This document shows positions 49,612 to 58,826 of a stretch of 64,000 nucleotides of DNA, one piece after another (position 1 is the first letter of the stretch; every line of letters begins with the position of its first letter). The stretch lies in contig JAGXGA010000017.1 in assembly GCA_024636975.1 (NCBI GenBank), positions 1 through 64,000 of the forward strand, in the 5' to 3' direction. Under the pieces are notes generated by a model that had not been told where the DNA came from, ran no database searches, and saw only the letters and a program-made list of their open reading frames with translations. The position numbers and the translations under genes were made by a program. The DNA is from Mariniphaga sp. Lineage in GTDB: Bacteria > Bacteroidota > Bacteroidia > Bacteroidales > Prolixibacteraceae.

Positions 49612-51072
49612 ATGGCAGATTTGAAACATATCATCCGTAAACAATCGCTCCATTTCCGGTACAATGGAAATGCGGATGGTTTGGCATTGCAAAAAGAGGT
49701 GAGCGACTGGTGTACTTTTAGCCTGATTCCCGGGATTGAGCAACAACTTGATGAGTTAAATCTGAGTACTAATTACTTGAGCATTGATACACTTGTAATT
49801 GATGCAGAGGTTGATTCGAAAAATTGGAAACAAAAAATCAGGGACAGTTTAATATATGAGTTAAGGCAAAAGTTTAACAGGAATGAACCAGCACTTTCTG
49901 ATAACAAAAAAACGCCGGTAGCCAAAGATATAAAACTTGACTCGCTTATAATTTTTTATTTAAAAACCGGTTACATCCCTTGGTGGGGAAAAGCTTTTCT
50001 GGATAATGATTTTAAGACAGTTTTCATAAATTGGATTACGGAAGAAAAATCTGCCACCCGGATTGAATTAATTCGCGAAGAACTGGAACAAATCGTTTCT
50101 CAAAAAGTAGCCGGACGAATCGTAAACCAGGTGCCGGAAAAACTATTTTTTCAGTTTATAAAATATATTTATAAAGAACTTGCTGGAATTATTCTCCAAT
50201 ATGAAGCATTGATTGAGGCAATCATCCTGAATAATATTTCAGAGGAAGAGCAAAAAACAATTATAAAACCGGTTTATGTAATTCTTTTATATTCAGTTTT
50301 AAGGACTAAAGGTAAAATTGAAAACGAATCGATACTATCCTTAATCTACAAAGAATTAGATATGTTCCATGTATTGCCCAAAGTAATAAAACAACAACCT
50401 GATGAATCCGGGATTAAATCAAATCGTGTTGTTCAGCTTTGGCAGAAATTGGTTTTAAATGAACAGAAGATAAAACAGGAAAAATTGAAAAAAGAATTTC
50501 GGCTAACTCCCTATAAATTAATTAAAAAGATTTCAAAACCAAAAACGGAAGGCCCGGTGGGGATGGAGGATGAAATACAGGAAGGAATTTATATTGATAA
50601 TGCCGGTGCAGTGATTTTTGCTGCATTTATTCCTGTACTTTTTGAAAATCTCGGATTGACAAAGAACGGGAAAATCGTAAATCCGGATTTAGCGGTTTTA
50701 ATAATACAATACTGTGTTTCCGGTCCGGTATTAACTGAAGAATACGAATTGGTCCTACCCAAAATTTTATGCGGGTTAAGTATTGATTTTCCTGTAAATA
50801 CAAACCTAGGAATTTTGGAAGAACAGAGATCCGAATCAGAATTAATGCTTCATTCATTAATCGATCACTGGCCGGTATTGAAGGATACATCCGTTGAGGG
50901 TTTAAGACAAGCTTTTTTAAACCGAAGTGGAAAATTAAGCTTTGTAAATGAAGAATGGGTGCTTAATGTAGAGCAAAAAGCATACGATATGTTGCTTGAA
51001 AGAATACCATGGACTTTTTCCATTATAAAATTACCATGGATGGAAGCGCTGTTAAAAACGGAATGGATTTAG
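49612..51072 (+). CDS. Contractile injection system tape measure protein (Pvc14-type)
   Basis: 486 residues, starting MADLKHIIRKQSLHFRYNGN, the family's recognisable opening (I-x-K-Q-x-L-x-F ... L-Q-x-x-V-S-x-W), then FSLIPGIEQQLDELN. A C-terminal domain starting near 325 (GIYIDNAGAVIFAAFIPVLF) and ending PWMEALLKTEWI is also typical. It sets the length of the tube. At 486 residues it is on the short side for this family, so a rather short particle may result. Its start is one base after the stop of the PKD gene. Confidence 0.92.
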   Translation: MADLKHIIRKQSLHFRYNGNADGLALQKEVSDWCTFSLIPGIEQQLDELNLSTNYLSIDTLVIDAEVDSKNWKQKIRDSLIYELRQKFNRNEPALSDNKKTPVAKDIKLDSLIIFYLKTGYIPWWGKAFLDNDFKTVFINWITEEKSATRIELIREELEQIVSQKVAGRIVNQVPEKLFFQFIKYIYKELAGIILQYEALIEAIILNNISEEEQKTIIKPVYVILLYSVLRTKGKIENESILSLIYKELDMFHVLPKVIKQQPDESGIKSNRVVQLWQKLVLNEQKIKQEKLKKEFRLTPYKLIKKISKPKTEGPVGMEDEIQEGIYIDNAGAVIFAAFIPVLFENLGLTKNGKIVNPDLAVLIIQYCVSGPVLTEEYELVLPKILCGLSIDFPVNTNLGILEEQRSESELMLHSLIDHWPVLKDTSVEGLRQAFLNRSGKLSFVNEEWVLNVEQKAYDMLLERIPWTFSIIKLPWMEALLKTEWI

Positions 51073-51081
51073 AATGAGGAA

Positions 51082-54000
51082 ATGTTTGTAACTGCTGACA
51101 AAACAAATCATGCTTCAACTGTTGTTCACCATAATTCACAACAGCAAACCTTTTTCAGAAAGGCGGAGGAAGAAACATTTTTTGGCAGCAGCGAAAAATC
51201 ATCCTTTTTTAACTCTCCCGTTCAGGCCAAACTTTCGGTAAGCAACCCGGATGATCCTCAGGAAAAGGAGGCAGATGCGGTTGCCGAAACGGTAATGCGA
51301 ATGTCTGATCCTGCAACAACTTCCATTTCGGCAAATAGTGAAAAAAAATCAGATAAAAAAGAGGAAGAAGAAGTCCAACCTAAAATTGATGCTTCTGCGA
51401 TAAGCAAAATTAGCCGTAAAGAAGGTGAGGGAGAAGAAGAGATTCTGGCAAAACGAGTTATGCCAGTTTATCGAATGTCTGATGAAAGTTTTGACCAGTT
51501 TGGAGATAGTTACCCGGATGTTGGTATTACCGAATCAATAAGTAGGAAAAAATCAGATAATAGTTTTTCATTTATCGTTCAGCGAAATGGACGGGGGCCA
51601 CCAACTAATTCAGATTCGTTTGGGCAGACTTTACAATCCTCCAAAGGTTCCGGCAGTGAATTGCCGGGAGGTACACGAGAATTCATGGAAAGCCGGTTTA
51701 ATACCGATTTCAGCGGAGTGCGGATACACACAGGGTCAGCAGCACAGGCCATGAGCAGCAACATTCATGCGCAGGCCTTTGCGCATGGTAATGATATTTA
51801 TTTCAATGAAGGGAAGTTTTCTCCTCATACCGGGAGTGGCGGGAAATTGCTAGCCCATGAGTTAACGCATACCATTCAACAGAATGCAAGTCCGATCCTA
51901 CTCAAATCAGACACGAAAAATGCAGTTGCACGAAAGGAAATTAAACGGGCTTTGAATCCTGATCCGGTTAAAAATCTTATTTCAGAAGAATTAATTTTAC
52001 ATAGAAGAATAATTGATGAAAGTTTGCTTTCAACAATTGATTTTTCAGCCAAATCTGGCGGGCGCCAATTGCCGAAAGAGGCTAAAGATTATCTGGAAGA
52101 CTACTATAAGACAAATCTCTCTGATATCCGGATTTTTACAGATAATGAGGTGGCATCTTTATGCCGATCTTTAGGTGTCAAAGCATTTACTAAAGACAAA
52201 TACATTGGCATTATCTCATCCTCTTTTAATCCGGAAAGTGAAGATGGTGCAGTATTACTTTCTGATCAGGTGTCCCAATCTCTTAAACAAAGAGGTGTTC
52301 GTTCAGCCGCTACTAATAGTAATAATACTGGTGGTGCAAATTCACTGATAAGCCAGATTTTAGCTGCTGTGAAAGAAAACAAGGAAAATGAAAAGAACCC
52401 TGCGAAAGACACTAAAGTTCAATCATCGGATATAGAATTAAAAGTTAAAAAACAGGAAAAAACGGATAAAGAAGAAATTAGAAAGAAGGATAAAAAAGAA
52501 GGTGGTAAAAATCTAAAAAAAGCAAAACGAAAAGCAAAAGATAAGAAAGTTATTAGCATTCAACCTGTCAGGCCTAATTCAAAAAAATCACCTTCCACAC
52601 CTGACGAAGATCCGGCTTTTCAGAAAGTGGTAAAGAAAACCAAAAAAATTGCCATCGGTCAGAAACAGCACGGAGACGCAGAAAAAAAAGCTGAGGAAGC
52701 ACAAAATAGTGCAGAAGCTGTTCCGAAAGAAGCTGAGAGTAAAGCACAAAACAGGAAAACTGATGGACTGGGTGAAGCTGCAAAAGAAGATAAACCGTTT
52801 GATGCAGCAGCATTTAAAGCAGACTTGTTGAAAAAAATTGAAGCCGTAACACCCAAAAATCTAAAAGAAGCTACAGAATTTAAGGAGAATAATAAGATAG
52901 ATGGAGTAAAAACGGCAATGGGTGAAAAAGTCTCCAGTGAAAAACAAAACACAACCGGACCTGTAAATAATGTAGTTCAACAACCGTTGCAGATTAATGC
53001 TAATGAGAATAAACAATCCATTTCATTACCTCCAACCCCTAAAGGACCATTACCGGGTAATCCGGGCGTAAAAAACGCAGCACCTAAAAATAAGCTGGAT
53101 GGCGAAATATCCATGGAGCAGCAAAGTCAGTCTCTGGATGAAGAGATGAAGGCAAACAACGTAACGGAAGAACAGTTAGCCAGCAGCAACGAGCCGACTT
53201 TCAATGCCGCTTTAGATGAAAAGAAAAATGCCCAGAAGGATGCTGTTGAAAAACCAAATGAATACAGGAAAGAAGAATCCCTGACTTTAAAAGAAGCAAA
53301 AGCAGATGTAAATGCACAGTCAGTGCAAACCATGACCGGTATGCATGGAGTGAGAGGTAAAAACTTCGGCGCCTCAGTAGCACAACAGCAGTCTGCTAAA
53401 CAAAAAGATGAGGAAAGAAGAGCCAATGTGGCAATAGAAATTGAGAGAATATATACAAATGTAGAAACCACTGTAAATAAAGCATTAACAGAAGCCGACA
53501 CCGATTCCGGTAGAATTTTTGATGAAGGTGCAGAAGCTGCCAGAGTGCAATTTGAGAATTACGTGGATGAAAAAATGCGCGAATACAAAAGAAGGCGCTA
53601 TTCAGGTTTTTGGGGCGGCTTGCGTTGGGCAAAGGATAAATTATTTGGTATGCCCGATGAAGTGAATCGCTTTTATTCGGATGGCAGGCAACTGTATCTG
53701 AAGAAAATGGATGAGGTAATTACTGAGGTAGCCAATGTGGTAACCACCAAATTAAATGAAGCGAAAAAGGCCATAACTGACGGCAAAAAAGAAATTGATG
53801 AATACGTAAGTAAACTTCCTGAAGATTTAAAGGATGTTGGAAAGGAAGCGGCGGAAAACATTCAGGATAAATTTGATGCTCTGGAACAAAGTGTTAATGA
53901 TAAAAGGGATGAATTAATTGATGGCCTTGCTAAAAAGTATGTCGAAAATGTAAAGAAACTCGATGACCGAATTGGGGAACTTAAAGAAGCTAACAAAGGA

Positions 54001-55920
54001 TTGGTTGATAAAGCCATCGGATTCCTTAGAAAAGTGTGGCAGGTTATTAAAGACCTCACCAATTTATTCACTACCATATTGGCACGACTGGCCTCAATTA
54101 TAGGTGTTATTCTTAGCAATCCATCCGGTTTCTTTGAAAATTTAGGCAAAGCATTTAAAACCGGCTTTGATAATTTCAAAAACAAGTTTACAGAATATCT
54201 TGAAATGGGATTGATGGAATGGCTGGCTACAAATTTGGGTATTAAAGGGATAGAGTTGCCAAAGAAATTTGAAGCTTCGGCCATATTCAGTCTTTCACTT
54301 CAGGTAATGGGTATTACGAAAGTTCACATAAGGGAAAGAGCAGTAGCCATACTGGGAGAAAGAAAAGTTGCGCTTTTGGAAAAAGCTGGCGGCTTAATTT
54401 ATCGTGTTTACAACGAAGGACTTGGCGTTATTTGGGAGATGATTGAGGAAAAACTCACTGATTTTAAAGAACAGGTTTGGGAGGCCATCAAATCTTTTAT
54501 TCAGAAAAGTATCATCGAGGCCGCATTAATATTCATTCTAAGTCTGCTCAATCCGATTGGTGCATTCATTAAAGTATGTATGGCAATTTATGATTTTCTG
54601 ATGATGCTGGTAAGATTTAAAGACCGGATTATTGAACTGTTGGATACAATATTGAGTGCAGTAATGAATATTGCATCAGGAGCAGTTGTTAGTGCAGCAG
54701 GAATGATTGAAAAAGCGTTGGCAAAATCTATTTCCATTATCATTGGGTTCCTTGCTGCTTTGCTTCGTCTAAATAATATTTTCGTCAAAATCAGAGGGAT
54801 AATTACAAGAATACAGAAGCGGGTTGAAAAAGCCTTGGACTGGGTAATATTGAAAGCATATTCATTAGTTGGAAAAGTTGTTGAAGGAGCCTTAAGACTG
54901 GAAGATAAAGCTACTGCGGCGGTTGAGAAAGGGAAGCAGGCTGTAGTGGGGGCAGGGAAAAAAGTTGCAGGCGCAGTTATGGGGTGGTTAGGTATAAGAA
55001 AGCAGATTAATGTCAGACCAGGAGTAACGCATAACTTATATTTCAATCCCCAAACTAACGCTTTAACAATTGCCAGCACTCCTGTTGCATTTAGAATGTT
55101 TTTAACTAATCTCAGGATACCGGATCATAAACAAGCGAGACTGAATCCTGTCAAAGCTTCCATTGAGGCTCAACTACTACGGGTTGATAATTTGATAGGA
55201 AATACTGCAATAGCTGAAGCAACTAAAACATCCCAAATGCAAGCTTTACTTGAACTTATTGGGGCTGAAATTGCTGAACTAATAAGAGAAACTTCGGGTA
55301 CTTCATTAGTATCGCTTGAACCCCAGTGGGGAGCATTACATGGAGGGTTTGGCTCATCCATGCGGGTTCAGATAGTTAATGGTCGACCTACTACAACAGG
55401 TTCTCAACCTTCAAGAGGATTAACAAACTCGAATTGGACTAAATTAAGAAAAAGAAAGACCAGCATCGGATCAAGAGATACTTATTATATAAGAGCACAT
55501 TTATTAAACGATAATATAGGAGGCCCTGGAAATAGGTGGGATAATTTATCTGTATTAACTCAAGATGCGAATAATAGAGATTGGTATGGATCAGGATCAC
55601 ATCTAGCTGTGGAAACAAGAGCGACCGGGCCGCTATTAGAAGAGGGTAAAGCTTTTATTTATTTAGTAACTGCAGGTTACGGCCGTAATGCAAACACTTC
55701 ATTATTGAATCAGATTCCTAGCTCGTCTATACCAACTTCACAAAAAGCAGATATACAAAGCATAATTGAAGCCGAAGAATTTGTTCCCACATCGTTTACT
55801 TGTACCATTAACGAGATAGATTCTTCAACAGGTGAAACTGTTGCCGAATCTGATCATAATATAAATGTTTCAGTTCCCAATAATATTGCGAATACATCTT
55901 TATCCGATTATAAACTATAG
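51082..55920 (+). CDS. DUF4157 (eCIS core) multidomain effector with nuclease-like C-terminus
   Basis: 1612 residues, a probable toxin payload. Residues 24-75 hold FF motifs and the V-Q-A-K-L ... E-A-D-x-V-A-x-x-V-M stretch that precedes DUF4157. The DUF4157 domain (about 189-267) carries an intact HELTH zinc site at 259-263. A second, degenerate copy of the same fold lies at about 326-405, with LLSDQVSQSLKQ in place of LLAHELTHTIQQ. A Lys/Glu/Ala-rich coiled region (430-960) is followed by long hydrophobic/amphipathic helices (about 970-1030 and 1135-1245) that could form a translocation or pore segment. The C-terminal domain (about 1310-1612) holds RAHLLNDNIGGPG and WDNLSVLTQDANN, with H1473, like betabetaalpha-metal DNA/RNA endonucleases. 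No immunity gene is adjacent. Confidence 0.85.
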   Translation: MFVTADKTNHASTVVHHNSQQQTFFRKAEEETFFGSSEKSSFFNSPVQAKLSVSNPDDPQEKEADAVAETVMRMSDPATTSISANSEKKSDKKEEEEVQPKIDASAISKISRKEGEGEEEILAKRVMPVYRMSDESFDQFGDSYPDVGITESISRKKSDNSFSFIVQRNGRGPPTNSDSFGQTLQSSKGSGSELPGGTREFMESRFNTDFSGVRIHTGSAAQAMSSNIHAQAFAHGNDIYFNEGKFSPHTGSGGKLLAHELTHTIQQNASPILLKSDTKNAVARKEIKRALNPDPVKNLISEELILHRRIIDESLLSTIDFSAKSGGRQLPKEAKDYLEDYYKTNLSDIRIFTDNEVASLCRSLGVKAFTKDKYIGIISSSFNPESEDGAVLLSDQVSQSLKQRGVRSAATNSNNTGGANSLISQILAAVKENKENEKNPAKDTKVQSSDIELKVKKQEKTDKEEIRKKDKKEGGKNLKKAKRKAKDKKVISIQPVRPNSKKSPSTPDEDPAFQKVVKKTKKIAIGQKQHGDAEKKAEEAQNSAEAVPKEAESKAQNRKTDGLGEAAKEDKPFDAAAFKADLLKKIEAVTPKNLKEATEFKENNKIDGVKTAMGEKVSSEKQNTTGPVNNVVQQPLQINANENKQSISLPPTPKGPLPGNPGVKNAAPKNKLDGEISMEQQSQSLDEEMKANNVTEEQLASSNEPTFNAALDEKKNAQKDAVEKPNEYRKEESLTLKEAKADVNAQSVQTMTGMHGVRGKNFGASVAQQQSAKQKDEERRANVAIEIERIYTNVETTVNKALTEADTDSGRIFDEGAEAARVQFENYVDEKMREYKRRRYSGFWGGLRWAKDKLFGMPDEVNRFYSDGRQLYLKKMDEVITEVANVVTTKLNEAKKAITDGKKEIDEYVSKLPEDLKDVGKEAAENIQDKFDALEQSVNDKRDELIDGLAKKYVENVKKLDDRIGELKEANKGLVDKAIGFLRKVWQVIKDLTNLFTTILARLASIIGVILSNPSGFFENLGKAFKTGFDNFKNKFTEYLEMGLMEWLATNLGIKGIELPKKFEASAIFSLSLQVMGITKVHIRERAVAILGERKVALLEKAGGLIYRVYNEGLGVIWEMIEEKLTDFKEQVWEAIKSFIQKSIIEAALIFILSLLNPIGAFIKVCMAIYDFLMMLVRFKDRIIELLDTILSAVMNIASGAVVSAAGMIEKALAKSISIIIGFLAALLRLNNIFVKIRGIITRIQKRVEKALDWVILKAYSLVGKVVEGALRLEDKATAAVEKGKQAVVGAGKKVAGAVMGWLGIRKQINVRPGVTHNLYFNPQTNALTIASTPVAFRMFLTNLRIPDHKQARLNPVKASIEAQLLRVDNLIGNTAIAEATKTSQMQALLELIGAEIAELIRETSGTSLVSLEPQWGALHGGFGSSMRVQIVNGRPTTTGSQPSRGLTNSNWTKLRKRKTSIGSRDTYYIRAHLLNDNIGGPGNRWDNLSVLTQDANNRDWYGSGSHLAVETRATGPLLEEGKAFIYLVTAGYGRNANTSLLNQIPSSSIPTSQKADIQSIIEAEEFVPTSFTCTINEIDSSTGETVAESDHNINVSVPNNIANTSLSDYKL

Positions 55921-56058
55921 TAGAGTTAAAATTATTTTATATGAGACGAAATCATATTATAGATTCAGGCAGCGTGGGTATTTTTCTATATAAATCGCGA
56001 CTGTCCCGATCCGGAACCAGATACTACTATATAAAAATTTAAAACTGAATTCAATATT
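55921..56058 (+). other. Gap between effector genes containing a coding remnant
   Basis: The frame 55969-56034 reads AAWVFFYINRDCPDPEPDTT plus isoleucine and a stop. The DCPDPE part, preceded by an asparagine two positions earlier, matches the tail of the next effector (IFTVNCDCPDPE). It has no start and is preceded by a stop, so it looks like the 3' end of a deleted third effector gene. Confidence 0.4.
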
Positions 56059-57456
56059 ATGAAAACTTCAATCTATCGTCGAATTCGACACCGCGTTCCT
56101 ACACACGAAACCGATCATTCAAATAAAGACAAACAACAAGAGCAATCCTTCTTTGGTGAGTCATCACACGATCCTTTCTTTAAAAAGGCAAATGGAATGG
56201 TGGCTGTGCAAACGGCTCAGCTTAAAACATTTGGTTCAATAAACGAAGCTGTTCAAATAAATCGGGTGGAAGATAAAAAGGAAGAAGATAAGAAAGTACA
56301 GATGAAATCTGAAGTAGAAAAAGATAAGATACAGAAAAAGAAGTTGAATCCGGAAGAAGAGGAAAAGATTCAAATAAAGGAAGAAGAGAATAAAATAGAT
56401 CGGCAAAAGGATGATAAGGAAGAAGAAAAAATCCAGAAGAAAGCTGATGATCCGGAAGAAAAAGAGAAGATTCAGAAAAAAGAAGAGGAAGATGAAAAGG
56501 TAATGAAGAAGGAAGAGGAGAATGATGATAAAAGTGATAAAACAAATTTACAACGTAAAGAATCGACGACTTCTTCAACAGCAACGTCAGCAAACTATAT
56601 CAAATCATTAAACGGCAAAGGAAAACCTTTACCGGTAGATACAAATGCTTTCTTTTCATCCAGATTTGGATACAATTTTAGTGATGTAAAGGTGCATACA
56701 GGCAAGGAGGCTGCCGGTTCAGCAAAAACGCTGAATGCAAAAGCTTACACAATTGGGAATGATATTGTGTTTAATGAAGGTCAGTTAAATACAGATACCA
56801 CAGAAGGAAAAAAATTGATGGCACATGAACTGACACATGTGGTACAACAAAATTCAGAAAACAAGTTGAGAAGGAAAGCAATCCCGGAAGAAACTAAAAA
56901 GGAAAAAGTTAGTGTACCTACATTTTTTGAACGCGGTATTATTGAACAAAATACCAGGCATAAAGCCAATTGCAATGGTGTAAATGTTGAAGGCCATACC
57001 GATGCCAATTACGGACATTCATATACTGCACCAGGTGAATCAACACCTGTGAGTGATTGCCCCGATTGCTCATCAGATGAATGCGTTGTTAACAGTGGTA
57101 CTGTGGTTTCAGTTTTTACTACCAATCCCCAGATTACACTTCCATCTGTTCCATCAGGTTTAAACGAATGCGAACATAACGCTGTCCAGAGATTTATCGA
57201 TACCACACTCAGGGCTCACGAACGGCAACATGTCGCTGCTTTCAATACCTACCGTGGCAGAGTCAGAACCCCATATACCTATCGGGGGTGTGCAGGTGGC
57301 TTGGATGCCTACCTGCAACAAATCCATGACAGAATCGAAGCAGCCCGTAAGGCAAATTCAGATGCCGCCAGTGCTGCTTTGGATGCTGGTGGTGCAAATA
57401 TTTTTACTGTTAACTGTGATTGCCCTGATCCTGAATCGGGTTCAAGTGATGAATAG
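56059..57456 (+). CDS. DUF4157 (eCIS core) effector with second HExxH, cysteine-rich C-terminus
   Basis: 465 residues, a second probable payload. The N-terminus has FFG (31-33) and FF (40-41) at the same spacing as in the upstream effector. A long Glu/Lys-rich low-complexity linker (about 75-165) follows, then the DUF4157 domain (about 190-266) with HELTH at 256-260. The C-terminal domain (about 285-465) contains a further zinc-binding HERQH at 387-391 in LRAHERQHVAAFNTYRG. It also has eight to nine cysteines (for example CPDCSSDEC and CDCPDPE), suggesting disulphides or a metal centre. This C-terminus may be an active metallopeptidase of a DUF922-like kind; that link is tentative. Confidence 0.85.
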   Translation: MKTSIYRRIRHRVPTHETDHSNKDKQQEQSFFGESSHDPFFKKANGMVAVQTAQLKTFGSINEAVQINRVEDKKEEDKKVQMKSEVEKDKIQKKKLNPEEEEKIQIKEEENKIDRQKDDKEEEKIQKKADDPEEKEKIQKKEEEDEKVMKKEEENDDKSDKTNLQRKESTTSSTATSANYIKSLNGKGKPLPVDTNAFFSSRFGYNFSDVKVHTGKEAAGSAKTLNAKAYTIGNDIVFNEGQLNTDTTEGKKLMAHELTHVVQQNSENKLRRKAIPEETKKEKVSVPTFFERGIIEQNTRHKANCNGVNVEGHTDANYGHSYTAPGESTPVSDCPDCSSDECVVNSGTVVSVFTTNPQITLPSVPSGLNECEHNAVQRFIDTTLRAHERQHVAAFNTYRGRVRTPYTYRGCAGGLDAYLQQIHDRIEAARKANSDAASAALDAGGANIFTVNCDCPDPESGSSDE

Positions 57457-57488
57457 ATTCATTATTAGAAAATTAGTATATTTAATGT

Positions 57489-58826
57489 ATGGAAACCAGC
57501 AAAACAATTCAAATTTATCTTGAATACCTTCGACAAGTTATCAAGGGGCGGCTTAAAGAACATTTTTCAGATGGTGGTAAATTTGAAATTGAATCGGTTA
57601 AGTTACCTGACGATAAAAAAGATAATTCACCACTTTCGTTTATTATCCAGACAAATCAGTTTTCGCAAAGTGAAATAATAGTGCTTTTGGTGGCTCTTGC
57701 TCCACATGTTGACCCTGTTTTTTTTGATGAAATAATACAAAAGCATCTTCCTGTGCATGGCGACTTTCCGCAATTTGGCGGGGTAAGAGGCAAAAATCAC
57801 AGGGGATTTCTGCCAACTGCTGAAACTGCCTTGTATATTCTTGCCGGAAACAATCTTAAAAAAAGGTTTGAATATTTATCTTTTTTCGAAAAAGAGCATC
57901 CACTCAGTGTGAGTACAATTTTGTCGGTCGATGAGGCGCCTGCAGGTGAGCCTCAATACAGTGGCCGGCTTGCAATGGCTCCTGAATTTATAGAATTATT
58001 TATTTCAGGAAAAATATCACATCCAAAGTTCAGCATGGATTTTCCTGCTGAATACATTACAACGGATCTGAACAATGATGATCTGGTTTTGCCTGTAGCC
58101 ACTCAGCAACAAGTAGCTGAATTGGAGAATTGGGTGAAACATCAGGACACGCTGATGAATAATTGGAAAATGAGGCGTTTGCTAAAACCGGGCTTTCGGG
58201 CTTTATTTCATGGTCCACCAGGTACCGGCAAAACATTAACAGCATTGATTGTAGGTAAAAATACCAATCGCGATGTATTCCGAATCGATCTTTCAATGGT
58301 GGTATCGAAATTTATAGGTGAAACTGAAAAAAACCTTTCCCAGCTTTTTGAGCGTGCAAAAAACAAAGACTGGATTCTTTTTTTTGATGAAGCTGATGCA
58401 TTGTTCGGAAAACGCACCAGTGTCCGCGATGCGCATGATAAATATGCCAACCAGGAAGTAGCATACCTGCTTCAGCGTATTGAAAATCATAACGGGCTGG
58501 TAATCCTGGCATCCAATTTTAAATCGAATATCGATGAGGCTTTTATCCGAAGGTTCCAGTCGGTAATCTATTTTCCGACACCTACAGCTGCCGAGCGATT
58601 ACTTCTGTGGAAAAAAGCCCTGCCTGATGTAAAAGGCTTAAAATTGCCGTCCGAAGAAGAGATAAGAATGATTGCAAAAAAATATGAGATAACCGGGGCA
58701 GGAGTGGTAAATGTTGTTCAATTCTGTTGTTTGGAATCGCTCGGAAAAAATTTAAAAACACTTTCAATCGACCAGCTTAAATCCGGAATAGAGAGGGAAT
58801 ATCAAAAGGAAGGTAAAGTTTTTTAA
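57489..58826 (+). CDS. AAA+ ATPase of the eCIS (Pvc15-type)
   Basis: 445-residue cytoplasmic ATPase that closes the array. In PVC/Afp systems the equivalent protein is needed for effector loading or particle assembly. The N-terminal domain (1-195) includes residues 60-115 (IIVLLVALAPHVDPVFFDEI). The AAA core has Walker A GPPGTGKT at 241-248, Walker B ILFFDEAD near 296-303, sensor 1 LASNFKSN and arginine finger region IDEAFIRRFQSVIYF. It starts 32 bases after the second effector gene. No terminator was identified behind it. Confidence 0.94.
   Translation: METSKTIQIYLEYLRQVIKGRLKEHFSDGGKFEIESVKLPDDKKDNSPLSFIIQTNQFSQSEIIVLLVALAPHVDPVFFDEIIQKHLPVHGDFPQFGGVRGKNHRGFLPTAETALYILAGNNLKKRFEYLSFFEKEHPLSVSTILSVDEAPAGEPQYSGRLAMAPEFIELFISGKISHPKFSMDFPAEYITTDLNNDDLVLPVATQQQVAELENWVKHQDTLMNNWKMRRLLKPGFRALFHGPPGTGKTLTALIVGKNTNRDVFRIDLSMVVSKFIGETEKNLSQLFERAKNKDWILFFDEADALFGKRTSVRDAHDKYANQEVAYLLQRIENHNGLVILASNFKSNIDEAFIRRFQSVIYFPTPTAAERLLLWKKALPDVKGLKLPSEEEIRMIAKKYEITGAGVVNVVQFCCLESLGKNLKTLSIDQLKSGIEREYQKEGKVF

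Noticed and set aside
52380-53480. Tandem protein repeats in the Lys/Glu/Ala-rich part of the first effector
   Set aside because: Low-complexity, coiled-coil-like composition without a regular repeat length.
30308-58826. Prophage or phage-tail remnant, or type VI secretion system
   Set aside because: No capsid, portal, terminase, integrase or lysis gene, and no TssJLM membrane complex; DUF4255, DUF5908, DUF4157 and the ATPase point to an eCIS.
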